64,000 bases of DNA from Hydrogenovibrio thermophilus. GTDB taxonomy: Bacteria > Pseudomonadota > Gammaproteobacteria > Thiomicrospirales > Thiomicrospiraceae. A program made the position numbers and the translations under genes. Below the pieces are notes generated by a model, which saw only the letters and a program-made list of their open reading frames with translations, ran no database searches and was not told where the DNA came from. Where the stretch lies: positions 2,414,501 through 2,478,500 of the forward strand of contig NZ_CP035033.1 in the NCBI RefSeq assembly GCF_004028275.1, given 5' to 3'. Every line of letters starts with the position of its first letter. Position 1 is the stretch's first letter. Shown here piece after piece: positions 38,459-47,130 of the stretch.

Positions 38459-38542
38459 CTGCAACACTCGATCTTAGCCGCTTCACAGGCGACTGTCCGA
38501 ATTGCATACCTGTCCTTTTTGGTGAACTGAAAAGGAAGCAAC

Positions 38543-40660
38543 ATGCACCTGAAACCCATTTTATCCGCCGTCATTCCGGCCTCATTCTTATCATTCGGTT
38601 TATTGCACCTCACACCGTCTCTGGCCGAGGAAACCGCCAGCGAGGCCAAAACCGTCAAACTCAAGCCGGTCCAAATTGAAGCCGATTTTCGGGAGGCCGA
38701 CATTCAACAAAGTACCTCCAGTGTCACGGTGGTGACGCCGGCCGAGATGCAAGAGCGCGATGCCCAAAACATTGAAGATGTGATTGGTTTAATGCCGAAT
38801 GTGAATGCCTCCAGTGGTGGCGCAACCGCGCACTATTATCAGATTCGCGGCATGGGAATCACAGAACAGTATTACACCCCCGTGAACTCCTCTGTTGGGG
38901 TATTAGTCGATGACTTCGATTACAGCCAAATGGGAGCGGCCGCCACAATGTTTGATGTCAAACAAGTGGAAGTATTGCGCGGTCCACAAGGGACACGTTT
39001 TGGCTCTTCTGCTCTGGCTGGCTTGATCCAGGTACAAACCAATGAAGCCTCTTATCAGCCCTCGGCCAGATTGGAAGGCACGGTGGGTTCGCATAATACC
39101 TATGCCGGTGGCGTGATGCTGAATGGCCCAATCGTAAAGGATAAATTAGCGGGGCGTTTGGCGGTGTACCAATACAATTCCGATGGGTATATGGAAAATG
39201 ATTATTTGGATAAAAAGAACACCCAAAACCGAGATGAACTGACCGCCAGAGCGAACTTGAAATGGGATGTAAACGAACGCCTATCATTGGATTTAAAGCT
39301 TTTACACATTGATATTGACAATGGCTATGATGCCTTCAATTTTAAAAACGGTTACACCACCCTTTCGGATGAACCGGGGCAAGACACACTCAAGTCGGAC
39401 GGCGTGGCTCTGAAAGCCGATTATGCGGTGAACCCATTCATCGACATGGTCGCGGCCATCACTCACATCAATAGCAAAAGCACTTATTCGTATGACGGTG
39501 ATTGGGCCAACCCAGGATACGATCCCAGCCTGGTCACTCAAACGGATCATAACGAACGTAAACGGAACAACCAAACATTAGATTTACGTTTCTTATCCTC
39601 TGAAGATGGTCGTATTTTCAACGGAACAACAGACTGGGTGGCCGGTTTTTATTATCTGGCACAAGATGAAGACTACACAGGAGGCTATGATTACGGCGGC
39701 TATTTAACCCCTTCCGGATACGATTACAAAACCTCCAGCCAATCCCTGTACGGGCAATTAGACCATCATTTAACGGATAAATGGATATTGATGGCGGGTT
39801 TGAGAGTTGAAAACTATCATTACGATTATGACGGTACCGTCAGTGGGTTCAGCAAAAAATCCAGTGAGGTCCTTTACGGTGGGAAACTCGGTGCCAGTTA
39901 CCAAATCACCCCAAACCATCTCAGCTTTATAACCTTATCCAGAGGTTATAAAGCGGGCGGCGTCAATGATGAAGGGCGTTTGCCGAGTGACAAACCGGTT
40001 CTTTATGATACCGAGACACTTTGGAACCTGGAAGGGGGCCTCAACTCATCCATGCTCAATAACCGCCTCAACACCCGTTTGAATGTTTTCTACGGGCAAA
40101 ATCAAGACCGCCAAATTCCTGTGTCCTACTATGACACCCATGGAAACTGGATGCTTTATACCGAGAATGCGCCGAAATCAACCTATTACGGGTTAGAGGG
40201 ACAAATGGATTGGCTGATTGTGGATGACTTCAGATTTTTAGGGTCTTTAGGGTTGTTAAAGAGCACCTATACGGACTATACCTATGAGGAACAAGGGCAA
40301 CCGGATCTCGTCTTAGATGACCGAGAAACCGCTCGTTCGCCCAACTATACCTTTAGTGTCGGCGGCGAATATTTCTTGACCGATCATTGGACCTTGTCCG
40401 CCAATATCGAAGGGAAAGATGCGTATTACTTCTCCAGCACCCAACCGCAGAAGTCCAAAGCCTACTCCTTAGTCAACAGTGCCGTGACCTATCAACGTAA
40501 AAACTGGACCGTCATTGTATGGGGCAAAAACCTAGGCGATACGAAATATGCCACGGAAGGGTTTTATTTTAATGCCGACCCGAAAAGAACGGATGCCGCT
40601 TTATACACTCAACAGGGCGCGCCCAGAACCTATGGCGTGACCGTCGCTTACGATTATTAA
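38543..40660 (+). CDS. TonB-dependent outer-membrane receptor, predicted thiamine uptake
   Basis: A 705-aa outer-membrane receptor with a signal peptide (cleavage near SLA-EE), a plug domain (IEDVIGLMPNVNASSGGATA, QVEVLRGPQGTRFGSSALAG) and a 22-strand-type barrel ending in an aromatic residue after YGVTVAYD. A TPP riboswitch directly controls it, and the two following genes encode a YKOF-type thiamine-binding-like protein and a PnuC-family permease. The ligand is therefore most likely thiamine or a derivative, with energy from the TonB system at 18684-20353. Substrate is inferred from regulation and context. Confidence 0.9.
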   Translation: MHLKPILSAVIPASFLSFGLLHLTPSLAEETASEAKTVKLKPVQIEADFREADIQQSTSSVTVVTPAEMQERDAQNIEDVIGLMPNVNASSGGATAHYYQIRGMGITEQYYTPVNSSVGVLVDDFDYSQMGAAATMFDVKQVEVLRGPQGTRFGSSALAGLIQVQTNEASYQPSARLEGTVGSHNTYAGGVMLNGPIVKDKLAGRLAVYQYNSDGYMENDYLDKKNTQNRDELTARANLKWDVNERLSLDLKLLHIDIDNGYDAFNFKNGYTTLSDEPGQDTLKSDGVALKADYAVNPFIDMVAAITHINSKSTYSYDGDWANPGYDPSLVTQTDHNERKRNNQTLDLRFLSSEDGRIFNGTTDWVAGFYYLAQDEDYTGGYDYGGYLTPSGYDYKTSSQSLYGQLDHHLTDKWILMAGLRVENYHYDYDGTVSGFSKKSSEVLYGGKLGASYQITPNHLSFITLSRGYKAGGVNDEGRLPSDKPVLYDTETLWNLEGGLNSSMLNNRLNTRLNVFYGQNQDRQIPVSYYDTHGNWMLYTENAPKSTYYGLEGQMDWLIVDDFRFLGSLGLLKSTYTDYTYEEQGQPDLVLDDRETARSPNYTFSVGGEYFLTDHWTLSANIEGKDAYYFSSTQPQKSKAYSLVNSAVTYQRKNWTVIVWGKNLGDTKYATEGFYFNADPKRTDAALYTQQGAPRTYGVTVAYDY

Positions 40661-40714
40661 CGACCCTGTTTAAAGCGAAACGTTTAAACCCAATGCCGCA
40701 TTAAGGAGATATTC

Positions 40715-40993
40715 ATGCCATTACAAGCGTCCATCGACATCAGCATGTACCCATTGCAGGATCAATATTGTCAGCCGATTCTCGATTTCATCGAATCGCT
40801 GGAAAAACGGCCGGACATTCGTATCGCCCGCAATGCGATGAGCACGCAGATTTTCGGCGATTATCGCACCTTGATGGCCGCCCTCACCGACGACATCGAA
40901 ACCGTGCTCGCCGACCAGCCCAAAACCGTTTTCGTGCTGAAACTGCTCGGCACGGATCGCTCCGAAGCGGATATTGAACGCTGTGGCGATTGA
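40715..40993 (+). CDS. YKOF / MTH1187-like thiamine-associated protein
   Basis: A 92-aa protein with the ferredoxin-like fold of the YkoF/MTH1187 (thiamine-binding) family: ASIDISMYPLQDQYCQPILD at the start, then ARNAMSTQIFGDYRTLMAAL. Such proteins bind thiamine or its pyrimidine and often accompany thiamine transporters. A ribosome site AAGGAG precedes the ATG. It overlaps the next gene start and sits in the riboswitch-controlled operon. Confidence 0.78.
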   Translation: MPLQASIDISMYPLQDQYCQPILDFIESLEKRPDIRIARNAMSTQIFGDYRTLMAALTDDIETVLADQPKTVFVLKLLGTDRSEADIERCGD

Positions 40994-41606
40994 ACAATTT
41001 GCCGACGGCATTCTGGCGTCCATGTCGGCCTTATCCGGCTGGGAAATCGTCGCCACGCTACTCGGTTTGGGCTACATCCTGTTTGCCATCCGTCAATCAG
41101 TTTGGGCCTGGCCCTGTGCCTTTTTCAGCACGCTGATCTACACCCTGCTGTTCTGGCAAGGCCAATTGCCCTTGCAGGCGGTGCTGAACGGCTATTATCT
41201 GTTGATGGCCATTTACGGCTTCTGGCTCTGGCGCCAACCGGTGAAAAGTGACAACGGCATTGCCGTGCATCGCAAATCGCTTGGGTTCCACTTGCTGTAT
41301 TTGGTGACGGGGTTCAGTTTGACGTTCGCGCTGGGCGGTTTTCTGGAAAGCGGCGACCATTCACGCTTTCCGTATCTGGATGCGGGAGTCATGGTGTTTT
41401 CGGTCATGAACACCTATCTGATGGCGCGCAAAGTGCTGGAAAACTGGCTCTACTGGTTGGTCATCAATTCGGCCGCCATCGTGCTTTATTGGCAAAGCGG
41501 CTTCTACTTCACCATCGTGATGTTTGTGCTGTATTTCGGCCTGGCGATTGTCGGGTATCGGGAATGGCGTCAGGACTGGATACAACGCCAGCACTCCGAA
41601 CCTTAA
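40974..41606 (+). CDS. pnuT: PnuC-family permease, predicted thiamine transporter PnuT
   Basis: A ~207-210-aa inner-membrane transporter of the PnuC family with seven predicted helices. The family pattern is visible in GWEIVATLLGLGYILFAI, WAWPCAFFSTLIYTLLFWQG, NGYYLLMAIYGFWLWRQ and a WLVINSAAIVLYWQS segment. PnuC members carry nicotinamide riboside, PnuT members thiamine. The TPP riboswitch and TonB receptor upstream favour thiamine. The start is uncertain: TTG at 40974, GTG at 40983 or ATG at 41022 are all in frame; the first two overlap the preceding gene. Confidence 0.85.
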   Translation: MNAVAIEQFADGILASMSALSGWEIVATLLGLGYILFAIRQSVWAWPCAFFSTLIYTLLFWQGQLPLQAVLNGYYLLMAIYGFWLWRQPVKSDNGIAVHRKSLGFHLLYLVTGFSLTFALGGFLESGDHSRFPYLDAGVMVFSVMNTYLMARKVLENWLYWLVINSAAIVLYWQSGFYFTIVMFVLYFGLAIVGYREWRQDWIQRQHSEP

Positions 41607-41632
41607 AAAAAGAAGCACTCGGTCAGTCTGGC

Positions 41633-42553
41633 TCAATCCAGCCAAACCGGCCGTTCCTGCCAGGCCTGGTAGTTTGATTCCCCAAAGACATTCATCAGAA
41701 ACAACGCGGCGCGATACGGCTCACGAACCTCAGAAACCGTCGGAATTTCCGCCACTTTTTGATATTCGTTACAAAATTCATCAAATTGATTTTCGTTCAG
41801 CAGCAGTTCAACCAATACCCAATCCAAAGCGATCGGCCCGGCCACCAACGCATCCAAATCGGTCAAACCGGTCAATCGGCCGTCCTGTTGCAGAAACTGA
41901 TCCCAACGTAAATCCGGCATAATGATGCCAAACGGCCCCGCATCGACATCCGGCTGAAAAACCTTATCACACTCGGCCAGCAAAGCGTCGCGCTCAGAAG
42001 CCGGCACACCCTTCTCCGGCGTCGCTTGTTGTTCCAACCACGTTTTCAAATGGTTTGACCAGGCCTGGTGGTTTTGCCGATTAAACTCTGGACAGGTGAT
42101 GTCGCCAAATCCCTCGAAAGACACACGATGCAACCCCGCCAAATGGCGCGCCAACTGTGCCACCATTTCCGAAGTAACCGACTCGGCCGTCACCGCTCGG
42201 CCCGGCAAACAATCCGTGCGCAATCCCCACAGCCCGGCAGACGGTTTTAACCACAGTTGCCGAAGAGCCGGAATCCGCAACTCGGTCGCGTCCGCCACCA
42301 TCGGATACAGGGTTTCAAACTTGGAAATCTGCTGCGGTAAATCCACATCGAATAACGCTTGCATTCCCTGCCAGAAGGGCCCGGCATCATGTGTAACGGA
42401 ATTCAAAACCTTAATAACATCACGCTGTCCAGCGTCGTCGTAAAACCAAATTTGATGACTGCTGTCTTCAAACACCGTCGGCAAAACGGTAAACCGCCCG
42501 TTAAGCAAGTCTGGGAAATATTGGCAAAGTGTTTTCTGTAAATCGGATGTCAT
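41633..42553 (-). CDS. phosphotransferase (APH/choline kinase-like fold)
   Basis: A 306-aa kinase-fold protein. The catalytic loop reads GIIMPDLRWDQFL, a variant of HGDLxxxN with Pro-Asp in place of Gly-Asp and without the usual histidine. The metal-binding segment is TDLDALVAGPIALDW. The N-lobe lysine may be in QRDVIKVLNS. The nearest known families are aminoglycoside phosphotransferases and ThiK/choline kinases. Position next to the thiamine uptake operon, convergent at 27 bases, makes thiamine kinase an idea, but the loop is divergent and the substrate unknown. Two CCAGGCCTGG copies lie within, both on the reverse strand reading Gln-Ala-Trp. Confidence 0.75.
   Translation of the reverse strand: MTSDLQKTLCQYFPDLLNGRFTVLPTVFEDSSHQIWFYDDAGQRDVIKVLNSVTHDAGPFWQGMQALFDVDLPQQISKFETLYPMVADATELRIPALRQLWLKPSAGLWGLRTDCLPGRAVTAESVTSEMVAQLARHLAGLHRVSFEGFGDITCPEFNRQNHQAWSNHLKTWLEQQATPEKGVPASERDALLAECDKVFQPDVDAGPFGIIMPDLRWDQFLQQDGRLTGLTDLDALVAGPIALDWVLVELLLNENQFDEFCNEYQKVAEIPTVSEVREPYRAALFLMNVFGESNYQAWQERPVWLD
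41660..41669. repeat. CCAGGCCTGG palindrome copy (in phosphotransferase gene)
   Basis: Exact copy near the 3' end of the gene, read as Gln-Ala-Trp. Confidence 0.85.
42059..42068. repeat. CCAGGCCTGG palindrome copy (in phosphotransferase gene)
   Basis: Second exact copy in the same gene, read as Gln-Ala-Trp. Confidence 0.85.
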
Positions 42554-42600
42554 TAAAACAACTCGAAACCTTTAGATAAGCTGTTGGCAACACTATACCA

Positions 42601-42624
42601 AAAACGGCCAGACCTGGCCGTTTT
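42601..42624. repeat. hairpin with one-mismatch CCAGACCTGG core
   Basis: A 24-bp inverted repeat with arms AAAACGG and CCGTTTT around CCAGACCTGG (42608-42617). It shares its outer arms with the terminators at 25821 and 34470. It lies upstream of the divergent phosphotransferase and chemoreceptor genes, so a terminator role is not obvious. Confidence 0.6.
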
Positions 42625-42820
42625 CGTCCATCATTCGTTCACCCAAAATTGGTGCAACCCTGTAACAAATTAAAATATTTTTTGCCCAACATCGTCGCTA
42701 TCTCTTTTATTTTTAAGTGTTTTTCCTAATCAGAACAAAAATTGCTTTTATACTGCAAAGAACTTATTTTAACTAATAGGAATTTTTCTGGAATTTCCAT
42801 AGAATCTGATAGGAACTGAA

Positions 42821-44875
42821 ATGCGCATAACGTTTGTTGGAATCGTCTTCATCAACCTTCTACTCGGAGCCTTGATATCGGCCTTGTATGTCAATAATCC
42901 CGACCTCAGCCCCTGGGGACTGGTACCGGCCGCTCTAGCCGTTGGGCTGGTGTCGGTGGCCATCTTTTATCAAAAACTCCTGTCACACCAACAAGCCTTT
43001 ATCGCCGACTTACAGAAAGACCGGGAGGCCTCAGCGGACCTTCCCAGCGGTTTGCAGAACCAGCTACGCGCGCTCGTCGAAGTGCCGAGTTCCAATCAGG
43101 ATTACGAAGTCTTGTTGGAAGCCTTCAAGACGGGGCAAACCGACGCGCTCGCCGAACAAGGCTTGCCGGAAAAAGTCGTCACCGAACTGAATGATCTGAC
43201 CCGACAAAATCAACGCGCCGACCAGGTCATGAGCGACGTCATTGAAGCGATTCAATCCGCCGACTTTGGCGGGCAATTGACGTTGGTGAAAGCGGAAAAC
43301 GACATCCAAACCGCCCAAACCGTGGTAGCAAAGATGGCGGACGACTTGCTGGCCCTGCACAAACAAGGAGCCGACCGCGAAACCGCCTTGAACCGCATTC
43401 AGGAACACCTGAAAGACAACCCGACGTTTCTGGCCTGCTGGAGCGGCTGGGAGCCGAATGCCTACGACGGCCAGGACACAAAATTTCAATCTAAGGACTG
43501 GCACGATGCCACCGGACGCTTTATGCCGTTTTGGGGGCGTTCCGGCGACCAGATGGCGTTGGAACCGCTGGTGGATTACGAAGTACCCGGCCTGGGCGAT
43601 TTTTACCTGCAACCCTTGCAGACACGCCAACCGCAAATTGTCGAACCCTATATGTATCCAGTCGGTGACGACGAATTCCTCATCACCAGCGTGGTCACGC
43701 CAATTATCGATAACGGCACCGTCGTCGGGGTGGCCGGGATCGACATTTCCTTGTCGCAACACCTGGACGCCCTGTCCGACAACCTAATGCCACAGCATCA
43801 AAAAATCGTGCAAAACAGCGTTCAAGCGATGATGACATTGAAAAGCGCGCTGGCCGAAGTCACTCGCGTGATGTTCTTTATGGCCAACGGCCAATTCTCC
43901 TACCGTGTCGACCAAACCCTGCCGGGCGATTTGGAAGCACTGAAAACCACAGTCAACGATTCGGTCTCCGCTTTGGACAAGGCTTTCAGCGACATCAACC
44001 GAAGCATGAACGCTTTCTCACAAGGCGACTTAACCCAGCAGATTCAAAACCAGTACAGCGGCGACCTGGAAAACCTCAAACAAGGCATCAATCAGGCCAT
44101 GGACAACCTGCACCAAATTCTGATTCAAACCGCCGAAACCGCCGACTCGGTGGTCGACAATATGCAAGCGCTCGGCCAGGACAACCAAAACCTGAACGCC
44201 CGCACCCAACAACAGGCGGCTTCCTTGGAAGAAACCGCCTCGAGCATGGAAGAACTCACCCACACCATCCGTAACACGGCGCAAGAGTCCAAAACGGCGA
44301 TGCAACTGGGGAATCAGGTGAAATCGCACGTGGCACAAGGCAGCGACATCGCCAACCAAAGTCAAGAAGCCATGAATGAAATCAGTGCCGCCAGCCAGAA
44401 AATCGCCGACATTGTGCAAATCATCGACGGCATATCCTTCCAAACCAATCTCTTGGCCTTGAACGCTTCAGTGGAATCGGCCCGTGCCGGTGAGCATGGT
44501 CGCGGCTTTGCCGTGGTGGCGGGTGAAGTCCGCTCTTTGGCCTTGCGCGCCTCGCAATCGTCCAACGACATTAAAGAGCTGGTGGAGAAAAACCTGGCCT
44601 CGGTCAACCGCGGTCAGCAACTCTCGGAGCAATCCGCGCAGTCGCTGAACGAAATCAACCAGACCATTGACGAACTGGCGACCATCGTCACCGAAATCAG
44701 TGCGGCGGCCGATCAAGAAATGAGCAGCGTCGAACAGGTTAATCAAGCGGTGTCGCAATTGGACCAATTCACGCAGGAAAACGCGGCACTGTCCGACCAG
44801 TCGGCGCAGCTCAGTGCAACCATGACCAGCAAAGCGCAAGAACTGCAAAAAACCATGAACGCCATCAAGCTGTAA
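42821..44875 (+). CDS. methyl-accepting chemotaxis protein with cytoplasmic Cache-like domain
   Basis: A 684-aa chemoreceptor with unusual topology. Two helices (about 4-23 and 32-50) are separated by only a few residues, so almost nothing is periplasmic. After a coiled segment comes a Cache/PDC-like sensor at about residues 195-315 ([56 protein letters not shown]), which should then be cytoplasmic. HAMP-like linkers lead to the signalling domain with tip [20 protein letters not shown]. There is no CheR-docking pentapeptide. The ligand is unknown. A strong terminator follows. Confidence 0.9.
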   Translation: MRITFVGIVFINLLLGALISALYVNNPDLSPWGLVPAALAVGLVSVAIFYQKLLSHQQAFIADLQKDREASADLPSGLQNQLRALVEVPSSNQDYEVLLEAFKTGQTDALAEQGLPEKVVTELNDLTRQNQRADQVMSDVIEAIQSADFGGQLTLVKAENDIQTAQTVVAKMADDLLALHKQGADRETALNRIQEHLKDNPTFLACWSGWEPNAYDGQDTKFQSKDWHDATGRFMPFWGRSGDQMALEPLVDYEVPGLGDFYLQPLQTRQPQIVEPYMYPVGDDEFLITSVVTPIIDNGTVVGVAGIDISLSQHLDALSDNLMPQHQKIVQNSVQAMMTLKSALAEVTRVMFFMANGQFSYRVDQTLPGDLEALKTTVNDSVSALDKAFSDINRSMNAFSQGDLTQQIQNQYSGDLENLKQGINQAMDNLHQILIQTAETADSVVDNMQALGQDNQNLNARTQQQAASLEETASSMEELTHTIRNTAQESKTAMQLGNQVKSHVAQGSDIANQSQEAMNEISAASQKIADIVQIIDGISFQTNLLALNASVESARAGEHGRGFAVVAGEVRSLALRASQSSNDIKELVEKNLASVNRGQQLSEQSAQSLNEINQTIDELATIVTEISAAADQEMSSVEQVNQAVSQLDQFTQENAALSDQSAQLSATMTSKAQELQKTMNAIKL

Positions 44876-44893
44876 AAACGTTGGCGCCAACGC

Positions 44894-44920
44894 AAAAAGC
44901 CCGGAATATCCGGGCTTTTT
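44894..44920 (+). terminator. rho-independent terminator
   Basis: A 12-bp stem (AAAAAGCCCGGA with TCCGGGCTTTTT), three-base loop and T tail, 18 bases after the chemoreceptor. Its A-rich left side also suits the convergent cynS. Confidence 0.9.
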
Positions 44921-44958
44921 TATAATGGAAAGAATCCATTAAACAGTAAAAGCGAAGC

Positions 44959-45402
44959 TTACCAAGCCTTATACGGCAGGAATTTTCCGTTCATGGTAAT
45001 CACCACGCGATCACCGGCCGGATTCACTTCTTTGTCGATGTCCATGGAAAAGTCGATGGCGCTCATGATGCCGTCACCGAATTTTTCGTGAATCAGCTCT
45101 TTCATGGTCGGCCCGTAAACGCCCACGATTTCATACAAACGATAAATCAACGGGTCGGTCGGCACCGCCTTTTCCCAGGTTTTCATCGGGAACGCTTGCA
45201 AGGCCGTCGACACGCTGGCGTCCAATCCCAGATAAGCGGCCACCTTGTCCGCAACGTCCGGTTTCAAGCTGTTCATCCCCAAACAGGCGGACGTAACAAA
45301 CACTTCACTCAAACCGGCGGCTTCCGCAATACTGCCCCAGGAAGCCCCTTTTTCGCTTTTGGCCAGAATGATGGCCTCGGTCATTTCGATTTTTGTCATC
45401 AT
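44959..45402 (-). CDS. cynS: cyanate hydratase (cyanase)
   Basis: Cyanase decomposes cyanate with bicarbonate to ammonia and CO2 (147 aa). It has an N-terminal helical domain (EKGASWGSIAEAAGLSEVFV). The catalytic C-terminal part has Arg and Glu in DPLIYRLYEIVGVYGPTMKE and Ser in GDGIMSAIDFSMDI, matching Arg96, Glu99 and Ser122 of the E. coli enzyme. It closes the operon after a cyanate-type ABC transporter, 15 bases behind the ATPase gene. The products supply nitrogen and inorganic carbon. Confidence 0.96.
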   Translation of the reverse strand: MMTKIEMTEAIILAKSEKGASWGSIAEAAGLSEVFVTSACLGMNSLKPDVADKVAAYLGLDASVSTALQAFPMKTWEKAVPTDPLIYRLYEIVGVYGPTMKELIHEKFGDGIMSAIDFSMDIDKEVNPAGDRVVITMNGKFLPYKAW

Positions 45403-45417
45403 CAGTTTTCTCCTCTT

Positions 45418-46266
45418 TTAACTGGCTAAATTCACCACTGTCGGCTGATCCTGTTCGGACGCATCGACCTTCTCGCCGGACAGTTCCTTGGAACGGTTGA
45501 CCAGGAAGTCGACCAGGTGGTTACGAATCTTGTAATAATCGTCGTGGTGGATGATATCGGTGCGGTTCCGCGGCCGCGGAATTGTCACTTCGACCGACTC
45601 GGCCACACGGGCTTTCGGCCCGTTTGACATCAACAGAATGCGGTCCGACAACAGAATGGCTTCGTCCACGTCGTGCGTAATCATGAACACCGTCTGCTTG
45701 GATTCACTCCAAATCTTGATCAGCTCTTCCTGAATCACGCCACGCGTCAGAGCATCCAACGCCCCGAAAGGTTCATCCAACAACAGTAACTGCGGCTGGG
45801 TGGCGAAGGCGCGGGCAATACTGACCCGCTGACGCATCCCGCCGGACAACTCCGCCGGTTTACGGTTTTCCGCCCCTTTCAAGCCGACCAGCTCCAAATA
45901 TTTACGGCTGTGTTCGGCAACCTTGTCTTTCGACCAGTCTTTCCAGCGTGCCTGCACCCCAAACATAATGTTCTGAAGCGCGGAGCGCCACGGCAACAGA
46001 CTGTAGTTCTGAAACACAACGCCGCGGTCCAAACTTGGCCCGGCCACTTCGCGCCCGTTCATGAACACAAAACCGTCACTCGCCTCGTCCAGACCGGCGA
46101 GGATGTTCAAAATGGTCGATTTACCGCAACCGGAGTGACCGATGACGCAAACGAACTCACCCTTTTCAATATTGAAATTGACGTGATCGAAAATCACCGC
46201 ATCCGGCGCTTTTCCTTCACCGGGATAACTTTTCTTTAACCCTTGTACTTCTAAAAAATGTCCCAT
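45418..46266 (-). CDS. cynD: cyanate/nitrate-type ABC transporter ATP-binding protein
   Basis: The ATPase of a NrtD/SsuB/TauB-type importer (282 aa). It has Walker A GHSGCGKSTILN, Q-loop VFQNYSLLPWRSA, signature LSGGMRQRVSIARAFA, Walker B LLLLDEPFGALDALTR and the H-loop MITHDVDEAILLSDRILLMS. It lies between permease and cyanase genes in the order A-B-D-S, the arrangement of cyanobacterial cynABDS, so cyanate is the expected substrate. Confidence 0.9.
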   Translation of the reverse strand: MGHFLEVQGLKKSYPGEGKAPDAVIFDHVNFNIEKGEFVCVIGHSGCGKSTILNILAGLDEASDGFVFMNGREVAGPSLDRGVVFQNYSLLPWRSALQNIMFGVQARWKDWSKDKVAEHSRKYLELVGLKGAENRKPAELSGGMRQRVSIARAFATQPQLLLLDEPFGALDALTRGVIQEELIKIWSESKQTVFMITHDVDEAILLSDRILLMSNGPKARVAESVEVTIPRPRNRTDIIHHDDYYKIRNHLVDFLVNRSKELSGEKVDASEQDQPTVVNLAS

Positions 46267-46275
46267 TAAGTCCTC

Positions 46276-47106
46276 CTATTCCCGGTATGAAATCCAGCGT
46301 CCGGCATAGGCCAGAATCATATCCAGCACCATACCAACCACACCAATCATCAGAATCGAGAAAATCACGCTGGATAAATCCAGGTTATTCCACTCGTTCC
46401 AGACGTAGTAACCGATACCGGTTCCACCGACCAGCATTTCCGCGGCCACGATCACCAACCAGGCAATCCCGATGGAAATACGCATCCCCGTCAGAATCGT
46501 CGGCGCGGCGGCCGGCAAAATCACCAACCAGGCAGTTTTCAACGGACTCAGTTCATGCGTTTTCGCGACATTCACCCAGTCTTTACGGACATTGGCGACA
46601 CCGAAGGCGGTGTTCAGCAACATCGGCCAGATGGAACAAATGAAAATCACGAAAATCGCCGAAATTTCGGAATCCTTAATCACAAACAACGCCAGCGGCA
46701 TCCACGCCAGCGGCGAAATCGGCCGCAGGACTTGAATGAACGGATTCAAGGCGTTGTACATCAAAGGGGACATCCCGATCAGGAACCCGACCGGAATCGC
46801 TATAAGGGCCGCAAAAAAGAAGCCGACCAGCACCCGGTAAATGGAATACCCCAACTGAATGCCAATGCCCTTGTCATTCGGCCCGGCATCGTAGAACGGG
46901 TCGCTCAGCTCTTCATAACCCAGCTTAATGACTTCCGACGGCGGCGGCACCCGCGCCTCTTGCGAGGCACCGCCCATCAGCAGTTCGTACTCCGTGAGTG
47001 GCTTGGTGTCGGTTGGTGCCTGGTTAGTCCATTCCCAGATGCCAAGCAACACCACCAAAATCACGATGGATAACAGTATTGATTTGACTCTTAATCCAGT
47101 CAGCAT
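46276..47106 (-). CDS. cynB: cyanate/nitrate-type ABC transporter permease
   Basis: A 276-aa inner-membrane permease of the NrtB/SsuC family. Six helices are predicted, with the ATPase-coupling EAA-type loop around NVAKTHELSPLKTAWLVILP and conserved RPISPLAWMPLALFVI. Nine bases separate it from cynD. The substrate is inferred from cynS. Confidence 0.9.
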   Translation of the reverse strand: MLTGLRVKSILLSIVILVVLLGIWEWTNQAPTDTKPLTEYELLMGGASQEARVPPPSEVIKLGYEELSDPFYDAGPNDKGIGIQLGYSIYRVLVGFFFAALIAIPVGFLIGMSPLMYNALNPFIQVLRPISPLAWMPLALFVIKDSEISAIFVIFICSIWPMLLNTAFGVANVRKDWVNVAKTHELSPLKTAWLVILPAAAPTILTGMRISIGIAWLVIVAAEMLVGGTGIGYYVWNEWNNLDLSSVIFSILMIGVVGMVLDMILAYAGRWISYRE

Positions 47107-47130
47107 AAAAACACCTTTGTTCTTTCTATA

